From NCBI GenBank assembly GCA_902793375.1, contig CADBDE010000009.1, positions 1 through 46,653 of the forward strand: DNA of 46,653 nt, given 5' to 3'. The notes beneath the pieces are model-generated. The model had not been told where the DNA came from. It ran no database searches and was given only the letters and a program-made list of their open reading frames with translations. Each line of letters starts with the position of its first letter. Position 1 is the stretch's first letter. Positions 9,240 to 16,764 of this stretch are shown here, in pieces. The DNA comes from an uncultured Erysipelotrichaceae bacterium. Lineage in GTDB: Bacteria > Bacillota_I > Bacilli_A > RF39 > UBA660. Both the position numbers and the translations under genes were made by a program.

Positions 9240-11165
9240 CTATTTTAAAACCCATGCATTACCATTTTTTCCAGAAGTCATTGTTGATGGATTTAATTCA
9301 ATTATAGGTCTTAAACCATATGATCTTAGTGTTTGTCCTTGCTTTGCTCCTGAAGAACTAATATTATTTAACATATTATTTGAACCTATTTGAGCAACCC
9401 AATAGTGTGTTCCTGTAACAAATACTGGATTGTTACTATATGAATTTGCATTGCAATCAAATCCTCTAACATTACAAGATAAAATAGTTGATCCAATTGC
9501 ATATTTACCATCTATATATTTTTTTGCTTCATTATACATTACATTAACAACATTTTGAGCTGCTACTCTATCATGATAAATACATTCTGGAGTTCCAGCA
9601 GATATTAATACAACTTTTCCATCATATACGTTCATTACCATCCAGCCATTTCTTGTACTAACATCATTTGAGTCACATTTAACACCTGTACTTTTAGATT
9701 GACCACTTTTCATTCCCCAGTAATATCCATCTTGTTTTTGTTCAGAAGGTCTATTCTCATTCCAATTACCTGGATTATAAGCAACATAATCACCAACTTT
9801 TACTTTTGCTGAAAGTAATTCTCCTTTTTCGATATAAAATGAAGGAGTTTCACATGTGAAAGTATGTCCATATGCATCTTTTACAATTCCATATATTTTA
9901 TGTGGTCCATTTGTAGTTATAGTTATTGTAGTTTTTTTGTTATATGTTGCACTTTCTCCAAGTCCATAATCTACAATAGCAGCACCATTTGGTATTTGAA
10001 TTAAAGATGTTGTGATATCTTTTGAATATACTCCATTATTTTCACCCTCAGGATGTGTTAATTTTATTTGACATCTTGGAGAAGAAGATGGAGTAGTTGA
10101 ACCTCCACTACCTCCTTGAGATCCACCACCTTGGGAACCTCCTCCTTGAGATCCGCCGCCTTGAGAACCTCCTCCTTGAGAAGATCCACTTGGTCTAGTT
10201 ATTTCAATTGAACATGTTCCTTCATTTCCTGCCTTATCTTTTACATAACCAACAACTGTAGTCTTACCTGCTTCTGTTACTTTATAAGTTGTTTGAGTAT
10301 AATTTTTTGATATTCCAATACCCTTTGATGCAATTAATGAAACATCATCATTTACCGTATTAAATCCTATTTCTGGGTTATCTGTATAAACACCATTTGC
10401 ATCTTTATTTCCACTATTTACTTTTAGTGTACATGTTGGAACAGTTGAATCTTTGCTTATTGTAATCTTACATGTTCCTTCATTTCCTGCATTATCTATA
10501 ACATGTCCCATCAAAGTGGTAACTGAATTATCTTTTACTGTATATTTTTCTATATTTTCTGTTGGAGGATCGGCTTTAACTACTTCGGAAGAATCTAAAT
10601 CAGTTGTAATTTTTTCTATATAATATTGTTTAATACCAATTGAAGGATTATTTGAAGTTAAAGTACTAAATCCTACTACAACATCACTTCTATACCAATT
10701 ATTATCTCCAAGTGTTCCTTCAGCTACATCAAGTTCACAAGTAGGTTTTTGAAGAGAAACTTCAAAACTAATCTCACATTTTCCTTTATGCCCAGCAGAA
10801 TCTTGAACATATCCATATAAATGATATTTACCAGATTTAGATACCGTAAAAGTATTCTTATTTCTTGAATTATCTACTGTACCAATTGTTTGCTTAGTAA
10901 TCTGGTAATCTTTAGAAATTGCATTTATGCTTTTAAATCCAACCATAAATCCCTGATGATAAACTCCACTTTCATCTGGTTTTACTCCTTCTTTAACCTC
11001 TAGTTCACAAGTTATTTCTTTTGCTGTATCCGTACTACTCTTTTTCTTACCTGAGCCTCTCATCAATAAAAAAACTATAAGAATTATTATTAATAAAATA
11101 ATTACTCCAATTATTATAAAAAGGGTTCTCCTTTTCTTTTGGATTTCCTCATCTGTATCGTACAT
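9240..11165 (-). CDS. Membrane-anchored surface protein with Ig-like repeats (paralogue B)
   Basis: A 641-residue paralogue of the next gene with the same plan. It has a head MYDTDEEIQKKRR, one membrane helix (about residues 16-38), three Ig-like domains with paired Cys, a linker, a fourth domain and the C-terminal AGTPECIYH / GLRPIIELNP domain that ends WVLK. The linker differs: here it is a run of GGGSQ units, there a Pro/Gln stretch. AGGAGG six bases before the ATG at 11165 decides the start, two codons inside the longest frame. Its own promoter and terminator make it a single-gene unit. It probably anchors by the N-terminal helix and projects through the wall; ligand unknown. Confidence 0.75.
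   Translation of the reverse strand: MYDTDEEIQKKRRTLFIIIGVIILLIIILIVFLLMRGSGKKKSSTDTAKEITCELEVKEGVKPDESGVYHQGFMVGFKSINAISKDYQITKQTIGTVDNSRNKNTFTVSKSGKYHLYGYVQDSAGHKGKCEISFEVSLQKPTCELDVAEGTLGDNNWYRSDVVVGFSTLTSNNPSIGIKQYYIEKITTDLDSSEVVKADPPTENIEKYTVKDNSVTTLMGHVIDNAGNEGTCKITISKDSTVPTCTLKVNSGNKDANGVYTDNPEIGFNTVNDDVSLIASKGIGISKNYTQTTYKVTEAGKTTVVGYVKDKAGNEGTCSIEITRPSGSSQGGGSQGGGSQGGGSQGGGSQGGSGGSTTPSSSPRCQIKLTHPEGENNGVYSKDITTSLIQIPNGAAIVDYGLGESATYNKKTTITITTNGPHKIYGIVKDAYGHTFTCETPSFYIEKGELLSAKVKVGDYVAYNPGNWNENRPSEQKQDGYYWGMKSGQSKSTGVKCDSNDVSTRNGWMVMNVYDGKVVLISAGTPECIYHDRVAAQNVVNVMYNEAKKYIDGKYAIGSTILSCNVRGFDCNANSYSNNPVFVTGTHYWVAQIGSNNMLNNISSSGAKQGQTLRSYGLRPIIELNPSTMTSGKNGNAWVLK
10111..10180. repeat. 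In-frame 15/30-bp tandem repeat (GGGSQ linker)
   Basis: A G/C-rich array of about five 15-bp units, best seen as a 30-bp unit repeated 2.3 times with few changes. On the minus strand it encodes (GGGSQ)n between domains 3 and 4 of surface paralogue B. Copy number could vary without shifting the frame, changing linker length. Confidence 0.8.
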
Positions 11166-11194
11166 ATGCATCCTCCTATTGTATTACTATTTAT

Positions 11195-11223
11195 ATTGTA
11201 TATTATTGATAATACTATGTCAA
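11195..11223 (-). promoter_or_regulatory. Promoter of surface paralogue B
   Basis: The minus strand has TTGACA (11218-11223), a 17-base spacer and TACAAT (11195-11200), about 30 bases before the ATG and right after the yugP terminator. Confidence 0.8.
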
Positions 11224-11238
11224 TTAAAGAAAAAAAAG

Positions 11239-11259
11239 ATAGTGTAAATTCTACACTAT
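11239..11259 (-). terminator. Terminator of yugP-like gene
   Basis: Hairpin with arms ATAGTGTA / TACACTAT on the minus strand, immediately after the stop codon and followed by eight T residues. Confidence 0.85.
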
Positions 11260-11260
11260 T

Positions 11261-11941
11261 TTAATCATTTCTTCTTCCGTATATAAGCACAAGTCTTAAT
11301 ACTTGAATTATTGCTGTAGCAACACTGGCAACATATGTTAAAGCTGCTGAAATAAGCATCTTTTTTCCACCCTTAAGTTCACTATCTGTTAAGAATTTTT
11401 CTGCCTTTACTTCCTTCAAACCTCTTTTTGATGCATCAAATTCTACTGGTAATGTTACAAGTTGAAATAACAAAATAACCATTTCTGCAATTATACCTGC
11501 CCATATTAATCCCATCATGCTTAAAATCCCACCAAGAATTATTGATATATACCCAGCATAAGAACACAAATTAACTACTGGAACCAAACTGCTTCTTATT
11601 CTTAAAAAAACAAATTTATTCTTATCTTGGATTGCATGACCACATTCATGACAAGCAACTGATACTGCAGCAATAGTTGCTTTACCATAAATACCTTCTG
11701 ATAATCTAATTACTCTTCCTTTTGGATCATAGTGATCAGTTAACTCTCCACTTACTTGTTGAACTTTTATATCGGTAAGCCCATGTTTATCTAAAAGCTT
11801 TCTAGCAACTTCTTCTCCAGTTATACCCTTTTCATTTTGTACTTTAGAATATTTTTTATAATTATTTGAAATAAATGCTTGAGCTCCTAAAGTAATTAAT
11901 ATTGATATTCCAGCTAAACCATAGAATATTAGTAAATCCAT
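11261..11941 (-). CDS. yugP: YugP-type neutral zinc metallopeptidase
   Basis: A 226-residue membrane protein of the Zn-dependent peptidase family that includes Bacillus YugP. It has an N-terminal helix, a cytosolic segment ending in the zinc-binding HECGH (residues 98-102), and then three or four hydrophobic segments in the C-terminal half. The conserved DHYDPKGRVIRLSEGIYG block precedes the active site. PVEFDASKRGL probably provides the third ligand. Membrane proteins are its presumed substrates, but none is established here. It stands alone between a TTGAAA-17-TATAAT promoter and a terminator. The gene serves as the intact reference for the degenerate copy next to cysS. Confidence 0.88.
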   Translation of the reverse strand: MDLLIFYGLAGISILITLGAQAFISNNYKKYSKVQNEKGITGEEVARKLLDKHGLTDIKVQQVSGELTDHYDPKGRVIRLSEGIYGKATIAAVSVACHECGHAIQDKNKFVFLRIRSSLVPVVNLCSYAGYISIILGGILSMMGLIWAGIIAEMVILLFQLVTLPVEFDASKRGLKEVKAEKFLTDSELKGGKKMLISAALTYVASVATAIIQVLRLVLIYGRRND

Positions 11942-11965
11942 TATATCCCTTCTTTCCTTATATGT

Positions 11966-11994
11966 ATTATATATTAAAAATACATGTTTTTCAA
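11966..11994 (-). promoter_or_regulatory. Promoter of yugP-like gene
   Basis: The minus strand has TTGAAA (11989-11994), a 17-base spacer and a perfect TATAAT (11966-11971), placed 25 bases before the start codon. Confidence 0.8.
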
Positions 11995-12091
11995 ATATAT
12001 TTATTACACTTTTTTACATATTAAAAGTTCTGTAAACGTGTTATAAATTATTTTAAATGTTTTATAAAAACATTTTGGTAACTATATAAAT

Positions 12092-12114
12092 AAAACTTGC
12101 ATTTAGCAAGTTTT
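12092..12114 (-). terminator. Terminator of metG overlapping its stop codon
   Basis: Hairpin arms AAAACTTGC / GCAAGTTTT around the metG stop, followed by ATTTAT on the minus strand. The last codons and the stop codon form part of the stem and loop. Confidence 0.7.
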
Positions 12115-13746
12115 ATTAGCATTCAATCTATTAATTTCTTCTTCAATTACTTTTTTATCATATCTTTCATATAGTGGTTTAATATCTTCTTTTATTGAAA
12201 CGTTTCCAACAGCTTTGTATTTCCAGTTTGGATTTTCAATATTTAAGTAATCTTCAACTTTTTCACAAGAATATGGAAGGTATGGTTTTAACAATGTATT
12301 AACATTACTAATTATATTAACACAATTTAATAATACTTTGTTACATTCTTTTGTATCTTCTTTTGCAAGTACCCAAGGTTGTTTTTCATCAAAGTACTTA
12401 TTTGCATAGCTTATAAAATCAAAAATATTAACAAGTCCTGATTTTACTTCTCCATCATCAATATCTTTTCCTACATTATCAAATAATTCTTTTAATTTTT
12501 CTTCTACTTCAAGATCTATCTCATCTTTTTTTAATTTTCCATCAAAAGACTTATTAATAAATTGTAATGTTCTATTAATAAAATTACCCCATTTACCAAG
12601 AAGTTCTCCATTTATTGAATTAATGAAATCATTCCAAGTAAAGTTAAAATCTCTTTTTTCTGGATCATTTATTAAGAAATAATATCTCATAGCATCGGCT
12701 GGATATCTATCTAATAAATCTCTAACACTTATATAATTTCCTTTACTCTTAGATAACTTATCTCCTTCAATAGTTAGATACTCATCAGATACAATCTTAT
12801 CTGGTAAATGATAATTCTCTTTTGTTCCTAACATTAGTGATGGGAAAATAATTGTATGAAATGGAATATTATCTTTTGCATGAACAAGATAAATTTTGTT
12901 ATCATGTCCTTCTTTCCAAAAATCTTCCCAATTCAAATTATGAGATTCTGCATATTTTTTGCTTGCAGTAACATAACCCCAAACATTTTCAAACCATCCA
13001 TATATTTTCTTATCTTCATATCCTTTAACAGGAATATCAATTCCCCAGTTTAGGCTTCTTGATGCGCATCTATCTGGTACACCTTCACCCAAATATCTTT
13101 CAGTAAAGAATACTGCATTTTCTCTCCATTTATCTCTAGACTTATCAAGTAATTTCTTTAAATCATCTTGGAATCTAGATAAAGAGAAATATAAGTTTTT
13201 AGTTTCTTTAATACTTGTTTTATTACCGCATATTGCACATTTAGTTTCTTTTACTTCATCTATAGTTAGTAGGCTTCCACATTTTTCACATTCATCACCT
13301 TTTATGTCTGCCCCACATTTAGGACATATTCCAACAATATAACGATCTGCTAAGAAAAGATTACAATGCTCGCAATATAATTGTTTTTCACCTTTTTCAT
13401 ATAAATATCCATAATCATAATATTTTTTAAATTGTTCTTTTACAAAATCTTTATGATATGGATCATCAGTTCTATTATAAAGGTCAAAACTAAAACCTAA
13501 ATCTTTAAAATCTTTATCAAACTTTTCATGACATTCATCAACTATTTCTTTAGCTGTCTTCTTTTCTTGCAATGCCTTAACATCAATTGGAGTACCATGA
13601 CAATCACTTCCTGATACCATTATTACATTATCTCCATTTAATCTGTGAAATCTTGCAATAACATCTCCTGGTAAACTACTAGCTGCATGACCTATATGTA
13701 AATCTCCATTTGCAAAAGGCCAACTTATTCCTACTATAATATTCAT
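12103..13746 (-). CDS. metG: Methionyl-tRNA synthetase (short form)
   Basis: A 547-residue class I synthetase. It opens NIIVGISWPFANGDLHIGHAAS with the HIGH motif and has KLSKSKGN as the KMSKS loop. Between the two is a knuckle region with four CxxC pairs (CEHC, CPKC, CEKC, CAIC), the two-zinc form. The C-terminal tRNA-binding (Trbp111-like) domain found in longer MetRS is absent: the protein ends after the anticodon-binding helical domain. The annotated start is the ATG at 13746, which matches the family and has AAGGAT upstream; a longer frame begins at 13764 inside the ribosome binding region. A T-box leader directly upstream controls the gene. Confidence 0.97.
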   Translation of the reverse strand: MNIIVGISWPFANGDLHIGHAASSLPGDVIARFHRLNGDNVIMVSGSDCHGTPIDVKALQEKKTAKEIVDECHEKFDKDFKDLGFSFDLYNRTDDPYHKDFVKEQFKKYYDYGYLYEKGEKQLYCEHCNLFLADRYIVGICPKCGADIKGDECEKCGSLLTIDEVKETKCAICGNKTSIKETKNLYFSLSRFQDDLKKLLDKSRDKWRENAVFFTERYLGEGVPDRCASRSLNWGIDIPVKGYEDKKIYGWFENVWGYVTASKKYAESHNLNWEDFWKEGHDNKIYLVHAKDNIPFHTIIFPSLMLGTKENYHLPDKIVSDEYLTIEGDKLSKSKGNYISVRDLLDRYPADAMRYYFLINDPEKRDFNFTWNDFINSINGELLGKWGNFINRTLQFINKSFDGKLKKDEIDLEVEEKLKELFDNVGKDIDDGEVKSGLVNIFDFISYANKYFDEKQPWVLAKEDTKECNKVLLNCVNIISNVNTLLKPYLPYSCEKVEDYLNIENPNWKYKAVGNVSIKEDIKPLYERYDKKVIEEEINRLNANKTC

Positions 13747-13764
13747 AATATCCCATCCTTTCAA

Positions 13765-14035
13765 AATAAAAACCTCTTAGGGTTCCCTAAGAGGTGAATT
13801 AACACTGTACCACTCTTATTCATTAATACATTGCTGTATTAACCTTTATACCTACTTATGATTAACATAGTAATAGGTTTATGCTATAACAGGCATACCT
13901 GTAACAACCTACTATAATTTCAGTCATTCACAATTGAGGGCCATGTTCGATAACTTAAACATCCTCTTTTTCAGCTACCAGAGTTCTCTTTAATGCCTTT
14001 ATTATCTACTTCTTCCTCGCACTTGCTTTCGTTAA
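13765..14035 (-). ncRNA. T-box riboswitch, tRNA-Met type
   Basis: The minus-strand leader of metG has the T-box parts in order. There is a Stem I with the conserved AGAGAACTCTGGTAGCTGAAA stretch near 13967-13986. A specifier loop follows, where GAAC is followed by ATG (13942-13944). The antiterminator T-box AAGAGTGGTACAGTG lies at 13804-13818, and a terminator sits at the end. The specifier codon ATG fits the downstream metG gene. Uncharged tRNA-Met should pair with the specifier and the T-box and allow read-through. Confidence 0.92.
13773..13794 (-). terminator. T-box regulated terminator
   Basis: Perfect stem CCTCTTAGGG / CCCTAAGAGG with a 2-base loop on the minus strand, followed by TTTTTATTTT, between the T-box sequence and metG. 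It is the off-state structure of the riboswitch. Confidence 0.9.
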
Positions 14036-14038
14036 TTA

Positions 14039-14066
14039 ATTATAACATGCTTTTAATAAAAATCAA
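14039..14066 (-). promoter_or_regulatory. Promoter of the T-box-metG transcript
   Basis: The minus strand has TTGATT (14061-14066), a 16-base spacer and TATAAT (14039-14044), just before the riboswitch and just after the stop of the TPR-like gene. Confidence 0.7.
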
Positions 14067-14069
14067 CTA

Positions 14070-14975
14070 TTATTTTATATTATATCTTTGTCTAAATTTA
14101 TCTATTTGACTTGGTCTTTTTACAAGAGTCTTTTCTTCTTCTTTTTCTTTCAAATAATTTAAATCAACATATGGATAATATGTACAATTATCTGAAGGAC
14201 ACATTGTTATAAAATTTTGAGTATTACTAAATGTATAAACTTTAAAATAATCAACTAATTTATTTTTATCTCTTCCACATTGATCATATTTAAATATATA
14301 CATATTTTCAAAATATCCTTGACATAATCTTTTCTCTGAAGGTATATATTTTTTTATTTCTTCTATTGCTTTATCAATAGGAAAATCTGGATTAAAATAA
14401 GATACGCTTATATTTCTATCATTTTCATTATAATCAGCTAAATGTTTTTTTATATGTTCTCTAAAGTCATCTTCTTTATATTCTACAATTTGTCTAAACA
14501 TATATGAGTTTGGAGTTCTTCTTTTAGGATCTAATACTCCACGTAATTTATCAAAAAAGAAAATAAATTCTTTTCCTAAATAAGATAATTCATCAAAATT
14601 AGAAAAGAATAAATCCATAGCTTCTTCACTTCTATTTTGATATAAGTATAATTTTAGTCTACTTAATTTTATACTATGACTTAATGCTTTAGCTCTATTT
14701 TCATCAAAACTATAAATTCCTTTTTTCTTTAATAAATATTCTAGTTTCTCTAATTCTTTTTCTGCTTCTTCAAATTTACCTATTGCTATTAAATTAGATG
14801 TATAATAAGTTCTTGCAGAATTATCATCTGGATATTTCTCAAAATATTTTTCAAATTCAATTATAGAGCCATAAGGATCTATTTTTGATTTTTCAATTAT
14901 TTTAACAAATTCATATTTATTAAAATACATTTTTTTATTCTGATATTCTTTTTTTACTTTATCAAAATCTCTCAT
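14070..14975 (-). CDS. Hypothetical TPR-like cytoplasmic protein
   Basis: A 301-residue charged protein without signal peptide or membrane helix. The first 130 residues look like two or three degenerate tetratricopeptide helices (for example SARTYYTSNLIAIGKFEEAE). A later part is rich in aromatic residues and Cys (CQGYFENMYIFKYDQCG, CPSDNCTYYPY). I do not recognise a named family. GGGGTGG five to six bases before the ATG at 14975 favours this start over the GTG four codons upstream. It has its own promoter and is downstream of a coiled-coil gene that has its own terminator, so it is probably a separate unit. Function unknown. Confidence 0.7.
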   Translation of the reverse strand: MRDFDKVKKEYQNKKMYFNKYEFVKIIEKSKIDPYGSIIEFEKYFEKYPDDNSARTYYTSNLIAIGKFEEAEKELEKLEYLLKKKGIYSFDENRAKALSHSIKLSRLKLYLYQNRSEEAMDLFFSNFDELSYLGKEFIFFFDKLRGVLDPKRRTPNSYMFRQIVEYKEDDFREHIKKHLADYNENDRNISVSYFNPDFPIDKAIEEIKKYIPSEKRLCQGYFENMYIFKYDQCGRDKNKLVDYFKVYTFSNTQNFITMCPSDNCTYYPYVDLNYLKEKEEEKTLVKRPSQIDKFRQRYNIK

Positions 14976-15000
14976 ATAATCCACCCCAATTAAGTAATGT

Positions 15001-15029
15001 ATTATAACATATTATTCATAATAAAGCAA
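15001..15029 (-). promoter_or_regulatory. Promoter of the TPR-like gene
   Basis: The minus strand has TTGCTT (15024-15029), a 17-base spacer and a perfect TATAAT (15001-15006), 25 bases before the ATG. Confidence 0.65.
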
Positions 15030-15043
15030 ATTAATAACAAAAA

Positions 15044-15062
15044 AAAGGATTATTCATCCTTT
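15044..15062 (-). terminator. Terminator closing the giant-repeat-protein operon
   Basis: Hairpin arms AAAGGAT / ATCCTTT with the loop GAATA on the minus strand, running into eight T residues directly after the stop codon of the coiled-coil gene. Confidence 0.8.
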
Positions 15063-16576
15063 TATAAACCATTACTATCTAATACTTTTTTTAATTCACA
15101 AGCATCATTTATTTTTTCAAAAGATTGATTACTACTATTTATATAATGGTTAACCAATACTTTATTAACTAATGATATTAAACTATCTATATTAGTATCT
15201 TCTAATTGTTCTCCTGTAATATTTATATTCATTAGTTTATATTTATCAAGTATTATTGTTACAATATCAGAATTATCACTAATAGTAATATTATTAATTA
15301 TATTATTATTTGGATACAATATAAATTCTTTTAATTCTTTTAGTTTATCATCTATTTCTTGATTTGTAATTTCTTCATTTTCTTCTTTTAATAATTTACC
15401 AAAATCTATTTTATAAGAACTTACAATTTTTAAAGCATCAAGTAAAGTTGAATTATCAGATAATCTTGTAGCAATTATTTCTTTGAATTTTGCATCATCA
15501 TATTCTTTATATAAATCTTTTAATTCTAATAAATTAGTATTGATCTTATTATAGAATTTTTCAGTCTTTGCTCTACTTTTAAATAAGAATTTTCTAAATC
15601 TAATTTTTTTATTTAATTTTTTAATTCTCTTTTCACTCTTTTTAATTTTCTTTAATAAAGATTTTGTTAATGATTTATTACTCTTATCTAAATAAATATT
15701 TTTTACTTTCTCTAGTATACTTTTAAATTCTAAATATTTTTTATATTCGTATAATGAATATGAAAGTTTTAATATATTATTTATTTGATCATCATTTTCT
15801 TCTTCTTTTAAAAGAATTGATGATTTTAACTTAGATACTTTAGAATCTTCATATTCTTTAATATCTAATTCTCCTTCTAAAAACTTATCTTGTAATATTT
15901 TTATATCACTATTTTCTTGCTGTAAATATTTTGAATATATATATTTATAATGCTCTTCTTCTTTTGAAAGATCTGTTCCCTTTATTTGATTTGAACAGTA
16001 CTTTTCAAAAGCTTTTTTATTTTTAGAATATAAGTGTCTTAAGCATATATTAATATATTCAAATAAATTAGGACATTTCCAATATAAATTATCAAATGTT
16101 TCCTGTAATTTTTCTAAGTTTTTATTATTTAATTTAAAAAACTCAGTCATATATGTTTCAACTTCTTTTCCATAGTTGAAATCTTTTTCTGTTAGGGTTA
16201 CAAGAGCAGTATTAAATATTTCAAGAGAAATTCTTATATCATTATTAACCTGAAATAAATCGTTTTTATAAAATTTTCTTAAATCATTTAATACTTCATT
16301 TAAACCAGTTTTTTCATAAGAATCATTATATTGATTTAAAAATACAAGTTTCTTTTCTGATTTATTTAAATAGTCATTTAATAATTCTATTTCACTATTT
16401 CCTTCTACTATTATTCCTAAATATCTTTTTTTAATTTCTTTTAATGCTTTTTCTCTTTGTTCTTGCATTTCTTGCTTCATTACCAATGCTTTTTTCTTAT
16501 ATTCTCTTGAGTTTTTAACATTAGTTCTTGGCAAGACTTCTAGTAATTCTTTATATTGTTCTATCTTCTTACTCAT
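15062..16576 (-). CDS. Hypothetical coiled-coil cytoplasmic protein
   Basis: A 504-residue, Lys/Glu/Asn-rich protein without signal sequence or membrane span. Long helical heptad-like stretches are visible (residues about 15-60 and 285-350, the latter very basic with KKIKKSEKRIKKLNKKIRFRK). I recognise no catalytic motif. It is the last gene of the operon headed by two TasA-like genes and the giant repeat protein. Its ATG at 16576 overlaps the stop of the preceding 50-residue gene as ATGAGTAA, so coupling is likely; the longer in-frame start at 16591 has no better ribosome binding site. A cytosolic partner of the surface system is possible but unproven. Confidence 0.7.
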   Translation of the reverse strand: MSKKIEQYKELLEVLPRTNVKNSREYKKKALVMKQEMQEQREKALKEIKKRYLGIIVEGNSEIELLNDYLNKSEKKLVFLNQYNDSYEKTGLNEVLNDLRKFYKNDLFQVNNDIRISLEIFNTALVTLTEKDFNYGKEVETYMTEFFKLNNKNLEKLQETFDNLYWKCPNLFEYINICLRHLYSKNKKAFEKYCSNQIKGTDLSKEEEHYKYIYSKYLQQENSDIKILQDKFLEGELDIKEYEDSKVSKLKSSILLKEEENDDQINNILKLSYSLYEYKKYLEFKSILEKVKNIYLDKSNKSLTKSLLKKIKKSEKRIKKLNKKIRFRKFLFKSRAKTEKFYNKINTNLLELKDLYKEYDDAKFKEIIATRLSDNSTLLDALKIVSSYKIDFGKLLKEENEEITNQEIDDKLKELKEFILYPNNNIINNITISDNSDIVTIILDKYKLMNINITGEQLEDTNIDSLISLVNKVLVNHYINSSNQSFEKINDACELKKVLDSNGL

Positions 16577-16721
16577 TATCATCACCAACATCCGTCTTCT
16601 TTAGTTCTTCGTCAACCATTTTTAGGAATGCTTCTATTTCGCGATAATAACTTAATAATTCTTGATTATTTAGTTTTTCTATAGATACATCTTCATCGAC
16701 TATTACGTCATTTGACTTCAT
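16569..16721 (-). CDS. Hypothetical small acidic protein
   Basis: A 50-residue acidic protein, MKSNDVIVDEDVSIEKL at the start, with a predicted helix (NNQELLSYYREIEAFLKMVDEELKK) and an acidic tail GDDNE. AGGGTGA lies about seven bases before the ATG at 16721; the longer frame reading to 16778 lacks such a site and would add a spurious hydrophobic head. It sits 43 bases after the giant protein's stop and is coupled to the coiled-coil gene. It may be an adaptor for that protein. Family not recognised. Confidence 0.6.
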   Translation of the reverse strand: MKSNDVIVDEDVSIEKLNNQELLSYYREIEAFLKMVDEELKKTDVGDDNE

Positions 16722-16764
16722 AAAAATCACCCTAACTATTAAATTTATTATAACATGAATTAAT

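Noticed and set aside
16569-16721. Exonuclease VII small subunit (xseB) for the 50-residue gene
   Set aside because: Size and helical character are suggestive, but the family's sequence pattern is missing and no xseA lies nearby.
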